Source: Thermohalobaculum sp050330995
Lineage (GTDB): Bacteria > Pseudomonadota > Alphaproteobacteria > Rhodobacterales > Rhodobacteraceae
Direction of reading: 5' to 3'
DNA length: 64,000 nucleotides
Assembly: GCA_050330995.1 (NCBI GenBank)
Contig: JBHJHI010000004.1
Coordinates: 1-64,000, forward strand
Numbering within the stretch: position 1 is the stretch's first letter; each line of letters opens with the position of its first letter. This document shows, piece by piece, positions 41,575 through 51,505 of the stretch. The notes below the pieces were generated by a model. That model had not been told where the DNA came from. It ran no database searches and saw nothing but the letters and a program-made list of their open reading frames with translations. Made by a program: the position numbers and the translations under genes.

Positions 41575-42815
41575 GCGTCGCGGCCGAGACGGTCGAGGTG
41601 GTCGCTCTCGACGCCGCGGGCGACGGGCGTGACGCCGCGGGCGGGCGCCATCCGGGGACGCTGCCGGGCGAGCGGCTGGACGGTACGGGCCGGGTCGTCC
41701 GTGCCGCCCCGGAGCGGGCCGCGCCCCCGTGTCCGCACGCCGCCGACTGCGGCGGCTGCACGCTTCAGCACGCGTCCGACGCGTTCGTCACCGCCTGGAA
41801 GCGCGAGCGCGTCGTCGGCGCGCTCGCGGCGCAGGGGATCGAGGCGCCGGTCGAGGCCACGCTCACCGTGCCCGCCCGCTCGCGCCGGCGCGTCGCCCTC
41901 GGCGCGCGGCGAACCAAATCAGGTGCCACCATCGGCTATCGCGTCCAGGGCTCGGAGCGGATCGTGCCGGTCGCCGTCTGTCCGGTGGCCACTCCCGCGA
42001 TCGAGGCCGCGATCCCGCGCCTCGTCCCCCTGGTCGAGCGGCTGGCGAGCCGGAAGGGCACGCTCAGGCTGACGCTGGCCGAGGCGCCGGCCGGGCTCGA
42101 CCTCGCCGTCGAGGGGGCGCGCAGGCCGCCCGAGAGCCCGCGTGAGCGCGCCCGCCACGACGGCGATCTGGCCATGCTCGCCCACGACCTCGGCCTCGCG
42201 CGGCTCGCCGTCGACGGCGAGGTGGTCGTCATGCGCGAGCCGCCGGTCCAACCGGTCGGGCCGGCACGCGTGCTGCCCCCGCCCGGCGGTTTCTTGCAGC
42301 CGACCGCCGAGGGCGCGCGCTGGCTGGCGGCGATGGTGGTCGAGGCGGTCGAGGCGAGCCCCGTGGCGCCGCGCCGCGTCGCCGATCTGTTCGCCGGCAT
42401 CGGCACCTTCGCCCTGCCGCTCGCCCGACGGGCGCGCGTCGCGGCCTTCGAGCTGGACGACGCGGCGGTCGCGGCGATGACGCGCGGCTGGCGCGAGGCA
42501 GCGGCGACGGCGGGGCTGCACCGGCTCGACGCCGGCCGGCGCGACCTCTGGCGCCGACCGCTCACGGCCGAGGAACTGTCGCGCTTCGACGCGGTGGTGC
42601 TCGACCCCCCCTTCGCGGGCGCCGAAGCCCAGGCGCGCGCGATCGCCGCGAGCGGCGTGGCTTCGGTGGTCTCGGTGAGCTGCAACCCCGCGAGCTTCGC
42701 GCGCGACGCGCGGCTCATGGTCGAGGGCGGCTACCGGCTGGAGCGGGTGCGCCCGGTCGACCAGTTCCGCTGGTCGGGCCACGTCGAGGTGGTCGGCGTG
42801 CTGCGCTGGGGGTGA
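41571..42815 (+). CDS. Class I SAM-dependent RNA m5U methyltransferase (TrmA/RlmD family)
   Basis: A 414-residue enzyme with the 4Fe-4S cluster motif CPHAADCGGC (residues about 55-65), a linker, then the methyltransferase domain with VADLFAGIGTFALPLARR, VLDPPFAGAEAQARAI and the catalytic cysteine in VVSVSCNPASFARDA. The N-terminal TRAM-like part is short and starts MSVAAETVEVVALDAAGDG. It is translationally coupled to tlyA. RlmC/RlmD versus TrmA specificity cannot be decided from sequence alone; the cluster motif favours the RlmD side. Confidence 0.9.
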   Translation: MSVAAETVEVVALDAAGDGRDAAGGRHPGTLPGERLDGTGRVVRAAPERAAPPCPHAADCGGCTLQHASDAFVTAWKRERVVGALAAQGIEAPVEATLTVPARSRRRVALGARRTKSGATIGYRVQGSERIVPVAVCPVATPAIEAAIPRLVPLVERLASRKGTLRLTLAEAPAGLDLAVEGARRPPESPRERARHDGDLAMLAHDLGLARLAVDGEVVVMREPPVQPVGPARVLPPPGGFLQPTAEGARWLAAMVVEAVEASPVAPRRVADLFAGIGTFALPLARRARVAAFELDDAAVAAMTRGWREAAATAGLHRLDAGRRDLWRRPLTAEELSRFDAVVLDPPFAGAEAQARAIAASGVASVVSVSCNPASFARDARLMVEGGYRLERVRPVDQFRWSGHVEVVGVLRWG

Positions 42816-42854
42816 GGGCCGGGCGAGCCGTCCCCTTTACGTTCGCGGGAACCG

Positions 42855-42881
42855 GGCCGTGGCGGTCGGCCCGCCACGGCC
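42855..42881. terminator. Bidirectional hairpin between convergent genes
   Basis: An 11-bp perfect stem (42855-42865 with 42871-42881; arms GGCCGTGGCGG / CCGCCACGGCC) and a 5-base loop in the gap between the RNA methyltransferase and the convergent sulfotransferase gene. Confidence 0.55.
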
Positions 42882-43098
42882 GCGCCTCGCTGGCGCGAAG
42901 GCCGGCGCAAGGCGTGGTGGAACGGGACGACGACGGCTGAGGAAGCTGGTGCGCGCGACGACCCCTTCGAGACAGAGGGCGGAAGGGCGTGCGGTCGTAT
43001 CCAGTGGCCGGAAATGGGACGGCAATCCTGGCATGGGCGCCTTTGTCGTCGTTCCGGGGGAGCCTCGGGCGGTCTCTACGGATGGCGGTGACGAGCGG

Positions 43099-44238
43099 TC
43101 ATGGGGCGTTCGCCTGCGGGTCGCGGTCCGGCGTCCCGACGGCTTCGCCCGTCCTCGCGGCGGTATCGAGGGCGTCGTAGAGGGCATCGGCACGCGCGAG
43201 CAGGGTCGGGTCGGCCCGCTCCTCGTCGGCACCGCCGCCGGTGCGGAACGGCGCCGCGCCCTCGGGCTCGGGCTCGATCCCGGCGGCTTCGGCGAGCGCG
43301 CGCCAGTGGTCGGCATCCTCGCACAGCCGCTCGTAGGCCACGAAGCGGGCGGTGACCGGCGCGGTCTCGGCGAGATGGGCGTAGGCGTCGACCCAGAGGC
43401 CGAGCCAGTAGTCGAGCCCGTCCGGATCGGCGTCCGGCGCGGCCGGGGGGCGGCCGAAACGGAACGGCTTGTGGCCGAGGCCGAATTCGTGGTGGGCGAG
43501 CCAGCCCATGTAGTCGAGGGTGAAGCGGTCCTCGGCCTGCGCCGCCGTGAAGTGGCGGTGCTGGCGTCTGAGCGAGGCGGCCTGCGCGAGCGGCGCGCGG
43601 AAGGGCACCACGATCAGCGCGTTCGGCAGCGCCTCGGCGACGCTCGGCAGGCGCAGGATCGCGTTGTTGTTCTTGGCGAGGTAGCGCGCCGCCCCCTCCC
43701 GCGTGCCGTCCCGCGCCTTCAGCACGGCGGCGACGTAGGCGCGATAGGCCTCGATCGTCTCGTCCGAGGGGCGATGCGGCGACAGGTGGTCGGCGTGGAT
43801 GTAGGCGCGCCCCTCGAACACGCGCCAGAACACTTCCTCGAGCCCCTCGGGGCTGTCGGCGTCGACGCTGATGCCGTCGCCGTGCGCGCGCTCGCCCGCC
43901 GCGATGTCGCGACGGTCGCGCCCGGAGAGGCCGCGCCATACCGAGGGGGCGAGCACGAAGGGCATGTCGCGGTAGGTCAGCGAGTGGAACGCGCCGGAGG
44001 CGTGGAAGCGGCGCATCAGCGCCGTGGTGCCAGCCCGCGCGAGCCCGGCGACGATCACGTGGCGTCCCTCGACCGCCACGGCCGGGTCGGGCCTCGTCCG
44101 CGCGCGCTCGATGTCGAAGCTCATCTCGGCGACGGCGCGCGAGCCGAGCGCGAGGCGGTGCAGCAGGCGCTCGAGCCGGCCGTAGCCTCCCGCCTGCGCG
44201 CCCGGCGCGTCAGAGGAGGCGGCGTCTGAGCGTGACAT
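43099..44238 (-). CDS. Sulfotransferase family protein
   Basis: A 379-residue protein with the 5'-phosphosulfate (PAPS) binding loop at residues about 65-74 (GLARAGTTAL) and a second conserved part around LAKNNNAILRLPSVAEALPN and VVPFRAPLAQAASLRRQH, the 3'-phosphate region. It overlaps the upstream membrane-protein gene by 29 bases. It lies last in a three-gene operon with two small membrane proteins, so a cell-surface glycan or lipid acceptor is plausible. Confidence 0.85.
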   Translation of the reverse strand: MSRSDAASSDAPGAQAGGYGRLERLLHRLALGSRAVAEMSFDIERARTRPDPAVAVEGRHVIVAGLARAGTTALMRRFHASGAFHSLTYRDMPFVLAPSVWRGLSGRDRRDIAAGERAHGDGISVDADSPEGLEEVFWRVFEGRAYIHADHLSPHRPSDETIEAYRAYVAAVLKARDGTREGAARYLAKNNNAILRLPSVAEALPNALIVVPFRAPLAQAASLRRQHRHFTAAQAEDRFTLDYMGWLAHHEFGLGHKPFRFGRPPAAPDADPDGLDYWLGLWVDAYAHLAETAPVTARFVAYERLCEDADHWRALAEAAGIEPEPEGAAPFRTGGGADEERADPTLLARADALYDALDTAARTGEAVGTPDRDPQANAP

Positions 44239-44578
44239 AGGCGGTGGCGAACACGAGGCTGAGGGCGAGGCCGGTCAGGCCGAGCAGGAACTCGCCGAAG
44301 CCCGGCGCGACGAACTCGAAGCCCCAGGCGATCAGGCCGACGATGCCGAAGACCAGCACCAGCATGGCCGCGAGGCGGAGCGAGCAGCCGAGCATGGTGA
44401 CCGCGTAGGCGAGCATCACGCGTTCCTTCCAGTGGTCGGAGACGGCGCTGGCCTGCATGGTGCGCAGCGCCTTGCGGCCGGTGAGCTGCGCGCGGGTGGC
44501 GAGGGGGGCGAAGGGCAGGCGCAGTGCGATCTCGACGACCACGACGCAGAGGACGGCGAGCAGCGCGGCCTCGATCAC
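44210..44578 (-). CDS. Hypothetical small membrane protein
   Basis: A 122-residue protein with three hydrophobic segments: residues 2-17 (IEAALLAVLCVVVVEI), about 56-87, and about 93-114. A basic loop TGRKALRTMQASAVSDHWKE lies between the first and second. I recognise no family. It starts within the end of the upstream small gene (4-base ATGA overlap) and its end overlaps the sulfotransferase start, so the three are made together. Confidence 0.7.
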   Translation of the reverse strand: MIEAALLAVLCVVVVEIALRLPFAPLATRAQLTGRKALRTMQASAVSDHWKERVMLAYAVTMLGCSLRLAAMLVLVFGIVGLIAWGFEFVAPGFGEFLLGLTGLALSLVFATAYVTLRRRLL

Positions 44579-44820
44579 CCCTCGTGCTCGGCCTTCGTGG
44601 CCGTGCTCGACGCGGTCCGGGCGTCACCGGGGGCGGGCTTCTTCTTCAGGAGACGCTTGATCGGGTACCAGAGCACCGCGACGAAGGCCATGACGACCGA
44701 GGCGATCACCCCTAGGACCACGGCGATGGTCCCCGCGCCCACGCCCGGGCCGATGTAGGCGGCTGCCGGCGTCGCGGCGAGCGCGGTCAGGGCGAAGATC
44801 ACGGCGGTGAGGAGTGGCAT
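44575..44820 (-). CDS. Small membrane protein with YIGPG motif
   Basis: An 81-residue protein: signal peptide-like start (LLTAVIFALTALAATPAAA), then AYIGPGVGAGTI, one membrane helix and WYPIKRLLKKKP followed by a short polar tail. The YIGPG-helix-WPIK/WYPIKRLLKK pattern is a recurrent small family near sulfotransferases and surface polysaccharide genes. Function unknown. First gene of the three-gene minus-strand unit. Confidence 0.75.
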   Translation of the reverse strand: MPLLTAVIFALTALAATPAAAYIGPGVGAGTIAVVLGVIASVVMAFVAVLWYPIKRLLKKKPAPGDARTASSTATKAEHEG

Positions 44821-44855
44821 GGCGGGCCTCGTGGTTTCGGCGCGGCTCTCTATCT

Positions 44856-44887
44856 CGCGACCCCCGGTCGGTTTGACAAGGGTCGCG
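44856..44887 (-). terminator. Hairpin between dctM and the small-membrane-protein operon
   Basis: CGCGACCC (44856-44863) / GGGTCGCG (44880-44887) with a 16-base loop containing TTGTCA on the minus strand. It may end the TRAP transcript; the loop could also carry the -35 box of the downstream operon. Confidence 0.4.
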
Positions 44888-44940
44888 CGTTGCGTCGCAG
44901 CGAAATGCGGCGTGGATGCGGCCTGTCCCCCGCGTCGCTC

Positions 44941-46304
<1,364 letters not shown>

Positions 46305-46305
<1 letters not shown>

Positions 46306-46928
46306 CAGCCGGTCTCCCGCTGGTCGTCGATCGCCTTCGGCGACGGCACGCCGAACAGGAGCGCGGTGACGCGCATGAGCCGCGAGACCGCGGCCACGAG
46401 CAGCAGCACGAAGGCCGCCGTCAGCACGAACTTCAGGATCCAGCGGTTCGCGAGGCCCGCGGGCGCTTGGCTGCGCTCGTCCTGCAGATACGAGCTGTAG
46501 GCGTAGGGCCAGGCCTCGTAGATCGCGAGCACCAGGAACGGCCCGAGCAGCACCAGAAGGCCGAACAGCTCGATCCAGGCCTGCGTCTTCAGCGACATCC
46601 GCTCGTGGATGATGTCGACGCGGACGTGGTCGTCGGTGACGACGACGTAGGCGAGGCCCACCAGCCAGGCGGCGCTGGCGAGATGCCACTGCCATTCCTC
46701 GAGCCCGACCGAGCCCTGGCCGAAGGCGTAGCGCCCGACGACGGCGTAGATGATGACGCCGACCACCACGAGCCAGAGCCAGGAGAACGCCTTGCCGAGC
46801 AGCGTCAGGCCCTTGTCGATCGCCCGGCTCGGCGCGGTCTGGGGCAGGGCGGTGTGGTGGCTGTGCGGGACTTCGTCGGGTTCCTGAAACCGCGGCGCCG
46901 CCGCCGCGTCCTCGCGGCCGTCGGACAT
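46305..46928 (-). CDS. dctQ: TRAP transporter small permease, DctQ type
   Basis: A 207-residue protein with four membrane segments. Family stretches are VGRYAFGQGSVGLEEWQWHL and VVVTDDHVRVDIIHERMS. The first 45 residues are polar and longer than usual. It lies between dctP (127-base gap) and dctM, the standard order. Confidence 0.92.
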
Positions 46929-47055
46929 GGCCGATCCTCCCCTGAAGCGGTCATGGAACGCGGCCCGCGCGGCGGCGGAGGGGCCTCCGGCCGTCAGAGG
47001 GCGCGTCGGGCGGGAGGGACGCGCACGAACGCGCGCGTCCCGGTCGCTCAGCGGA

Positions 47056-48132
47056 TCACTGACCCTCGGCCTCTTTGACGTTCAGCTCGGCGGGCAGGTA
47101 GGCGCGCTGGTCCCAGACCGCGTAGGTCTCCTGGAACGCCTGCTGGCTCTCGTAGACGCGCTTGAAGTCCTCGTCGGCCTCGGCCTCCTGCCGGAGCACC
47201 CGCTCGGTGACCTCCTTCAGCTCGCGCAGCACCTCCATCGGGATCTGGGCGGCGTCGACGCCCTTCTCCTGGAAGCCCTTGAGCACCTCGCCGTTCTTGT
47301 ACTCGCCCTCGGCGAGGCCGCGCATGGTGGCGGCGGTGCAGGACGCCTCGACGAGCGCCTTCTGCGCGGCGGTCGCCTTCTCCCACTCGCCCGCGTTGAT
47401 CAGCATGTACTGCGCGGTGAAGGGCTGGTGCCAGCCGGGGAACAGGTTGTTCTTGACCACCTGGTTGAAGCCGAGGATCTGGTCGATCGCGGGCATCGAG
47501 AACTCAGTGGCGTCGATCGTGCCCTTCTCCAGCGCCTGGAAGATCTCGCCGCCCGGCATCATGGTGACGGAGGCGCCGAGTTCCTCGAGCACCTTGCCGC
47601 CGAGACCGGCGAAGCGGATCTTGAGGCCCTGGTAGTCCTCGAGGTTCTCGATCGGCTGGCTGTACCAGCCCGCCGTCTCCGGGCCGATGATGCCGCAGAG
47701 CTGGGCGTGGACGTTGAAGCCCTTGTTGGCGTAGACTTCCTGCAGCATCTCGTGGCCGCCGCCGTAGTAGTACCAGCCGGTGTAGGCCCAGGGCTTCAGG
47801 CCGAAGGGCACGGCGGCGAACAGCGGCACCGCGGGCACCTTGCCCTGATCGTAGCCGATCCAGGTGTAGCCCGCCTGCACCTTGCCGTCCGAGACGGCCT
47901 GGAGGATGTCGAAGGCCGGCACCAGCTCGCCCGGCTCGTAGAGGCGCACCTCGATCGAGCCGTCGGAGGCGGTTGTCAGGTTCTCGGCCACCCAAGGCGC
48001 GGGCGAGCCGAGGCCGGGCAGGTTCGAGGCGAAGGCGATCGGCATGCGCCAGCGCAGGTTCTCGGCTTCCGCCGCGGTGGCGCCCAGCGTCGCGGCCAGG
48101 GACGCGGTGATCGCGAGGGTGGTGGTTCTCAT
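47056..48132 (-). CDS. dctP: TRAP transporter substrate-binding protein, DctP/TakP type
   Basis: A 358-residue periplasmic solute receptor with a signal peptide (residues 1-23, ending ATAAEA). Motifs such as GPETAGWYSQPIENLED, the ligand-arginine strand GLKIRFAGLGGKVLEELGA and MMPGGEIFQALEKGTIDATE match the 2-oxoacid/lactate-type DctP group. GGGAGGAC precedes the ATG. Downstream of a D-lactate dehydrogenase gene on the same strand, so lactate or a related hydroxy/oxo acid is the likely ligand; inferred. Confidence 0.9.
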   Translation of the reverse strand: MRTTTLAITASLAATLGATAAEAENLRWRMPIAFASNLPGLGSPAPWVAENLTTASDGSIEVRLYEPGELVPAFDILQAVSDGKVQAGYTWIGYDQGKVPAVPLFAAVPFGLKPWAYTGWYYYGGGHEMLQEVYANKGFNVHAQLCGIIGPETAGWYSQPIENLEDYQGLKIRFAGLGGKVLEELGASVTMMPGGEIFQALEKGTIDATEFSMPAIDQILGFNQVVKNNLFPGWHQPFTAQYMLINAGEWEKATAAQKALVEASCTAATMRGLAEGEYKNGEVLKGFQEKGVDAAQIPMEVLRELKEVTERVLRQEAEADEDFKRVYESQQAFQETYAVWDQRAYLPAELNVKEAEGQ

Positions 48133-48295
48133 CGGTGGCGTCCTCCCGGGACGAAATTTCGTTGCGCCGCCCTTCGCGGGGGCTTGTCGTGACCGCCTTC
48201 AAGCACGCCCTGACCGGCGCCGCAACGCCGGAACGAGCCCGATCGTCCCGCGAGGGGCGCGGGCGCCAAGACCAAGCGGCGCCGCGCGGAATCGT

Positions 48296-50005
48296 TCAGG
48301 CGTTCTCCTTCGTCGCCCCGGGACGGGCGTGGCGCTTCTGCTTCGAGGTCTTGCCGATACCCGGATTGAACGAGTTGGTGGGGTCGAGCGCTTCGTAGTG
48401 CGCCTTGAGCGCGGGCTTGGCCTCGTAGAGGTGGCCGACGTTGTGCTCGGCCGGGTACTCCGCGCCGCGCCGGTCCAGGATTTCCAGCATCCGCGCCTTC
48501 ACGCGTGCGGGGTCGGCGCCCTTGGCGATCGCGTAGTCCTGATGGAACACGTGGCAGAGGAAGTGGCCGTAGTAGAGCTTGGCCACCACGTCGCGCTCGA
48601 CGTCGTCGGGCAGGCGCTCGAACCAGTCATCGTCGTTGCGCCGGAGCGCGATGTCGAGCGCGAGGATGTCCTCGACCTCCCGCGGCTTGCAGGCGGCGTA
48701 GCGCGCGGCCGCCCCCGCGGCGGCGAAGCGGAACAGCATCGCCTTCTTGGCCTCGTCAGGCTCGCAGGCGAACCAGCCTTCGCGCCCGACGGCGGCGTCG
48801 AGGATCGGCTCGGCCGCTTCGGCGTTCTCGCCCATCTTCAGGATCAGGTGGTGCTCGTATCGGGCGCGGAAGTCGCGCATGCGCCTCGGCAGCACCTCAG
48901 GCCAGAGGCGCGAGAGCGCCTGCATCGAGCGGTCGGCCAGATCGTTCGGCAGCCACGACGCCGCGTTCGCGAAGGCGTCGAGCCGGCCCTTCCACTTGAA
49001 CATCCACGGCAGCCAGTCGGTGCCGAGGCGGTCGATCACGATCATCGTGTCCTTGCCGTAGACCTTCGTCACGTCGAAGATCTCGGCGTGCATGTACTCG
49101 CCCGAGATCGGCAGCGGGTCGAGCTCGGTCAGAAGCGCGCGGCGCAGCCGCCCGAGCGCCGCGGTGTCGTTGGTGCCGACGTAGTAGACCCGCTCGCGCG
49201 CCTCCTTCGGGAAGGTGTCGAGGCGCACGGCGAAGACGGCGATCTTGCCCGCGGAACCGGAGGCCTCGTGCAGCGTCCTCGGATCGGCGTTGAAGCGCCC
49301 CGGCGTGTCCGCGTCCACCTCGCGCACCCGCGCGGCGTAGCCGTCGTCCGAGCCGCGCCGCTCGGTCGTCACCAGATCGGCGTCCGAGATCGCGCCGCGG
49401 TCGAGGCGGGCGAGCACGGCTTCCGGGTCGCCCGCGTCGCCGAGGTCGACGCCGAGATGGTTGACCAGCTCCAGCCGGTCGTCCTCGGTGCGCCAGGCGT
49501 AGAGCGAGAGCTCGGTGTAGGACGGCCCGCGCCTGACCAGCGCGCCGCCCGAGTTGTTGCAGACCCCGCCCATGATCGAGGCGCCGATGCAGGACGAGCC
49601 GATCACCGAATGGGGCTGCCGGCCGTAGGGGGCCAGCCTCTTCTCCAGACCGAACAGCGTGCCGCCCGGCAGGCTCACGATCTGGCGTCCCTCGTCGAGC
49701 ACGTGGATCGCGTCCATCCTGAGCGTCGAGATCACCACCACGCCGCGGTCGTAGGCGCCCGACGGCGTCGAGCCCTCGGTCAGCCCCGTGTTCTGCGCCT
49801 GCATGACGACGATGCGGTCGGCCTCGACGCAGGCCTTCAGCACGCGCCAGAGCTCGACCAGCGAGCCCGGCTCGACCGCGGCCTCGGCCTCGCCCTCGCC
49901 CGAGCGCCAGCCCTTGCGAAACCGCGCCGTGCCCGCCTCGCCGACGTGGCACCAGCGCCGCCCGACGATGGCGGCGAGCCGGGCCTGGAAGGTCTCGGTG
50001 TCCAT
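48296..50005 (-). CDS. dld: FAD-dependent D-lactate dehydrogenase (quinone)
   Basis: A 569-residue peripheral membrane flavoprotein that oxidises D-lactate to pyruvate and passes electrons to quinone. The FAD PP-loop region is VVMQAQNTGLTEGSTPSG and GSSCIGASIMGGVCNNSGG. The C-terminal membrane-binding region is present (HEIFDVTKVYGKD-like stretch, FHQDYAIAKG, HNVGHLYEA). Length matches E. coli Dld. AGCGGGAGGACGCCC precedes the ATG. It is 163 bases upstream of dctP. Confidence 0.93.
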   Translation of the reverse strand: MDTETFQARLAAIVGRRWCHVGEAGTARFRKGWRSGEGEAEAAVEPGSLVELWRVLKACVEADRIVVMQAQNTGLTEGSTPSGAYDRGVVVISTLRMDAIHVLDEGRQIVSLPGGTLFGLEKRLAPYGRQPHSVIGSSCIGASIMGGVCNNSGGALVRRGPSYTELSLYAWRTEDDRLELVNHLGVDLGDAGDPEAVLARLDRGAISDADLVTTERRGSDDGYAARVREVDADTPGRFNADPRTLHEASGSAGKIAVFAVRLDTFPKEARERVYYVGTNDTAALGRLRRALLTELDPLPISGEYMHAEIFDVTKVYGKDTMIVIDRLGTDWLPWMFKWKGRLDAFANAASWLPNDLADRSMQALSRLWPEVLPRRMRDFRARYEHHLILKMGENAEAAEPILDAAVGREGWFACEPDEAKKAMLFRFAAAGAAARYAACKPREVEDILALDIALRRNDDDWFERLPDDVERDVVAKLYYGHFLCHVFHQDYAIAKGADPARVKARMLEILDRRGAEYPAEHNVGHLYEAKPALKAHYEALDPTNSFNPGIGKTSKQKRHARPGATKENA

Positions 50006-50090
50006 GGGCGTCCTCCCGCTTGTCTGTCGTTCTTCCCGCGTCTGGCGAAGACCGCCCGCGTCCGCAACCGGGCGCGGCGCCGCGCCCGGT

Positions 50091-51443
50091 TCAGGCCGCG
50101 AGCACGCGCTCGACCGCCCGTGCCGCCGCGAGCAGTCCGGCCTCGCCCCGCGGTGGGCCGAGCAGCATCAGCCCCGTCCAGGGCGTGCCGGTCGGCAGCG
50201 TGATCGCCGAGAGGCCGAGCAGGTTGGCGAGCCGGGTGTTGCGAAGCGCCTTGGCGTTGCGCTCGTGGTAGAGTTCGGTGTCGGCGAGCAGCGGGGCGAC
50301 CGGCGGCGGCGGGCAGGCGACGGTCGGCATCGCGATCAGCCCGTGCGTCCCGATCCAGGCGGCGGCCTCGGCGCCGAGGCGGGCGAAGGCGGCCTCGACC
50401 TCGGCGTCCACGCCCGGGTCGATCGCCGCCCCCGCGCGGATGCGCGCCTCGACCGGCGCGAACACGACGTCGCGGTTGGCGTCGAGGCGCGCGCCCCAGA
50501 GATCCCAGGCGTCGCGATTGACCAGCATCGAGCGCTCGCGCGCGATCCGCACCGTCTCGGCGAGGCCGTCGAAGGCGCCGTGCCCGACCGCGATCCCGGC
50601 CGCGCCGAGGCGGTCGAGCGCCTGGCCGAAGCCGTCGTCGATCGGGCGCTCCAGCACGTCCATCACCTCGGTGCTCGGCACGAACAGCGCCACGTCGCCC
50701 GGCTCGACGCCGTCGATCGCGGGCGCCGCCTCGCCGGTCAGCAGCGCGAGGCCGAGGGCGGCGTCCTCGACCGAGCGCGCGAGCGGGCCGACGGTGTCGA
50801 GCCGCGGCGAGAGCGGCACGCAGCCCTCCAGGGGGACCAGCCCCGCGGTGGTCTTGAGGCCGACGAGGTCGTTCCAGGCCGCGGGGATGCGCACCGAGCC
50901 GCCGGTGTCCGTGCCGATCGCGAGGGGGGCGAGGTCGAAGGCGAGCGCGGCGGCCGCGCCCGAGGACGAGCCGCCCGGCGCGAGGTGGGCGCCGTGGCGG
51001 TTCGGCGGCGTCGCCGCCATCGGGTTCACCCCGAGCCCGGAGAAGGCCAGTTCCGACATCTGCGTCTTGCCGAGGCAGACCGCGCCCTGCGCCGTCGCGC
51101 GGCGGACCACCTCGGCGTCCTCGGCCGGCATGCGCGCGGCGAGCAGGCGCGAGCCCGCCTCGGTGGGCACGCCGGCAGTGTCGAACAGGTCCTTCCAGAC
51201 GACGCATACGCCGTCTAGGGGACCGAGGGAGCGCCCCTCCCTCGCCCGCGCGCGCGCCGCCTCGGCCTCGGCCCTGGCGCGGGCCGGCGCCAGGCGGGCG
51301 TAGACGAGGTGGCCGGCCGGATGGCGCCCGATCGCGTCGAGGTAGGCCTCGGCGAGCGCCACCGGGTCGAGCCTGCCCGCGGCGATCGCCCGGCCCTGCT
51401 CGGCCGCCGACCAGCTCCGCGCCTCCTCGACACTGGCGTCCAT
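50091..51443 (-). CDS. Amidase signature family protein
   Basis: A 450-residue hydrolase with the Ser-cisSer-Lys triad: K84 (VVWKDLFDTAG), the cis-serine in APGGSSSGAA (about 160) and the nucleophile S183 (GTDTGGSVRIPA). The start MDASVEEARS follows GGAGGGAC and is preferred over a codon 17 residues upstream. Could hydrolyse an amide or carbamate; GatA is unlikely as gatB/gatC are absent. Divergent from the UbiH-type gene with a 62-base gap. Confidence 0.88.
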   Translation of the reverse strand: MDASVEEARSWSAAEQGRAIAAGRLDPVALAEAYLDAIGRHPAGHLVYARLAPARARAEAEAARARAREGRSLGPLDGVCVVWKDLFDTAGVPTEAGSRLLAARMPAEDAEVVRRATAQGAVCLGKTQMSELAFSGLGVNPMAATPPNRHGAHLAPGGSSSGAAAALAFDLAPLAIGTDTGGSVRIPAAWNDLVGLKTTAGLVPLEGCVPLSPRLDTVGPLARSVEDAALGLALLTGEAAPAIDGVEPGDVALFVPSTEVMDVLERPIDDGFGQALDRLGAAGIAVGHGAFDGLAETVRIARERSMLVNRDAWDLWGARLDANRDVVFAPVEARIRAGAAIDPGVDAEVEAAFARLGAEAAAWIGTHGLIAMPTVACPPPPVAPLLADTELYHERNAKALRNTRLANLLGLSAITLPTGTPWTGLMLLGPPRGEAGLLAAARAVERVLAA

Positions 51444-51505
51444 GCTCGTCCCTCCAGATCCGCGACGCATGGACAATTCCGGCGCGGGCGCCATAAGTCA
51501 AAGCT

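Noticed and set aside
50091..51443. GatA (tRNA amidotransferase subunit A) for the amidase gene
   Set aside because: No gatB or gatC nearby, and the sequence around the active site is that of a general amidase.
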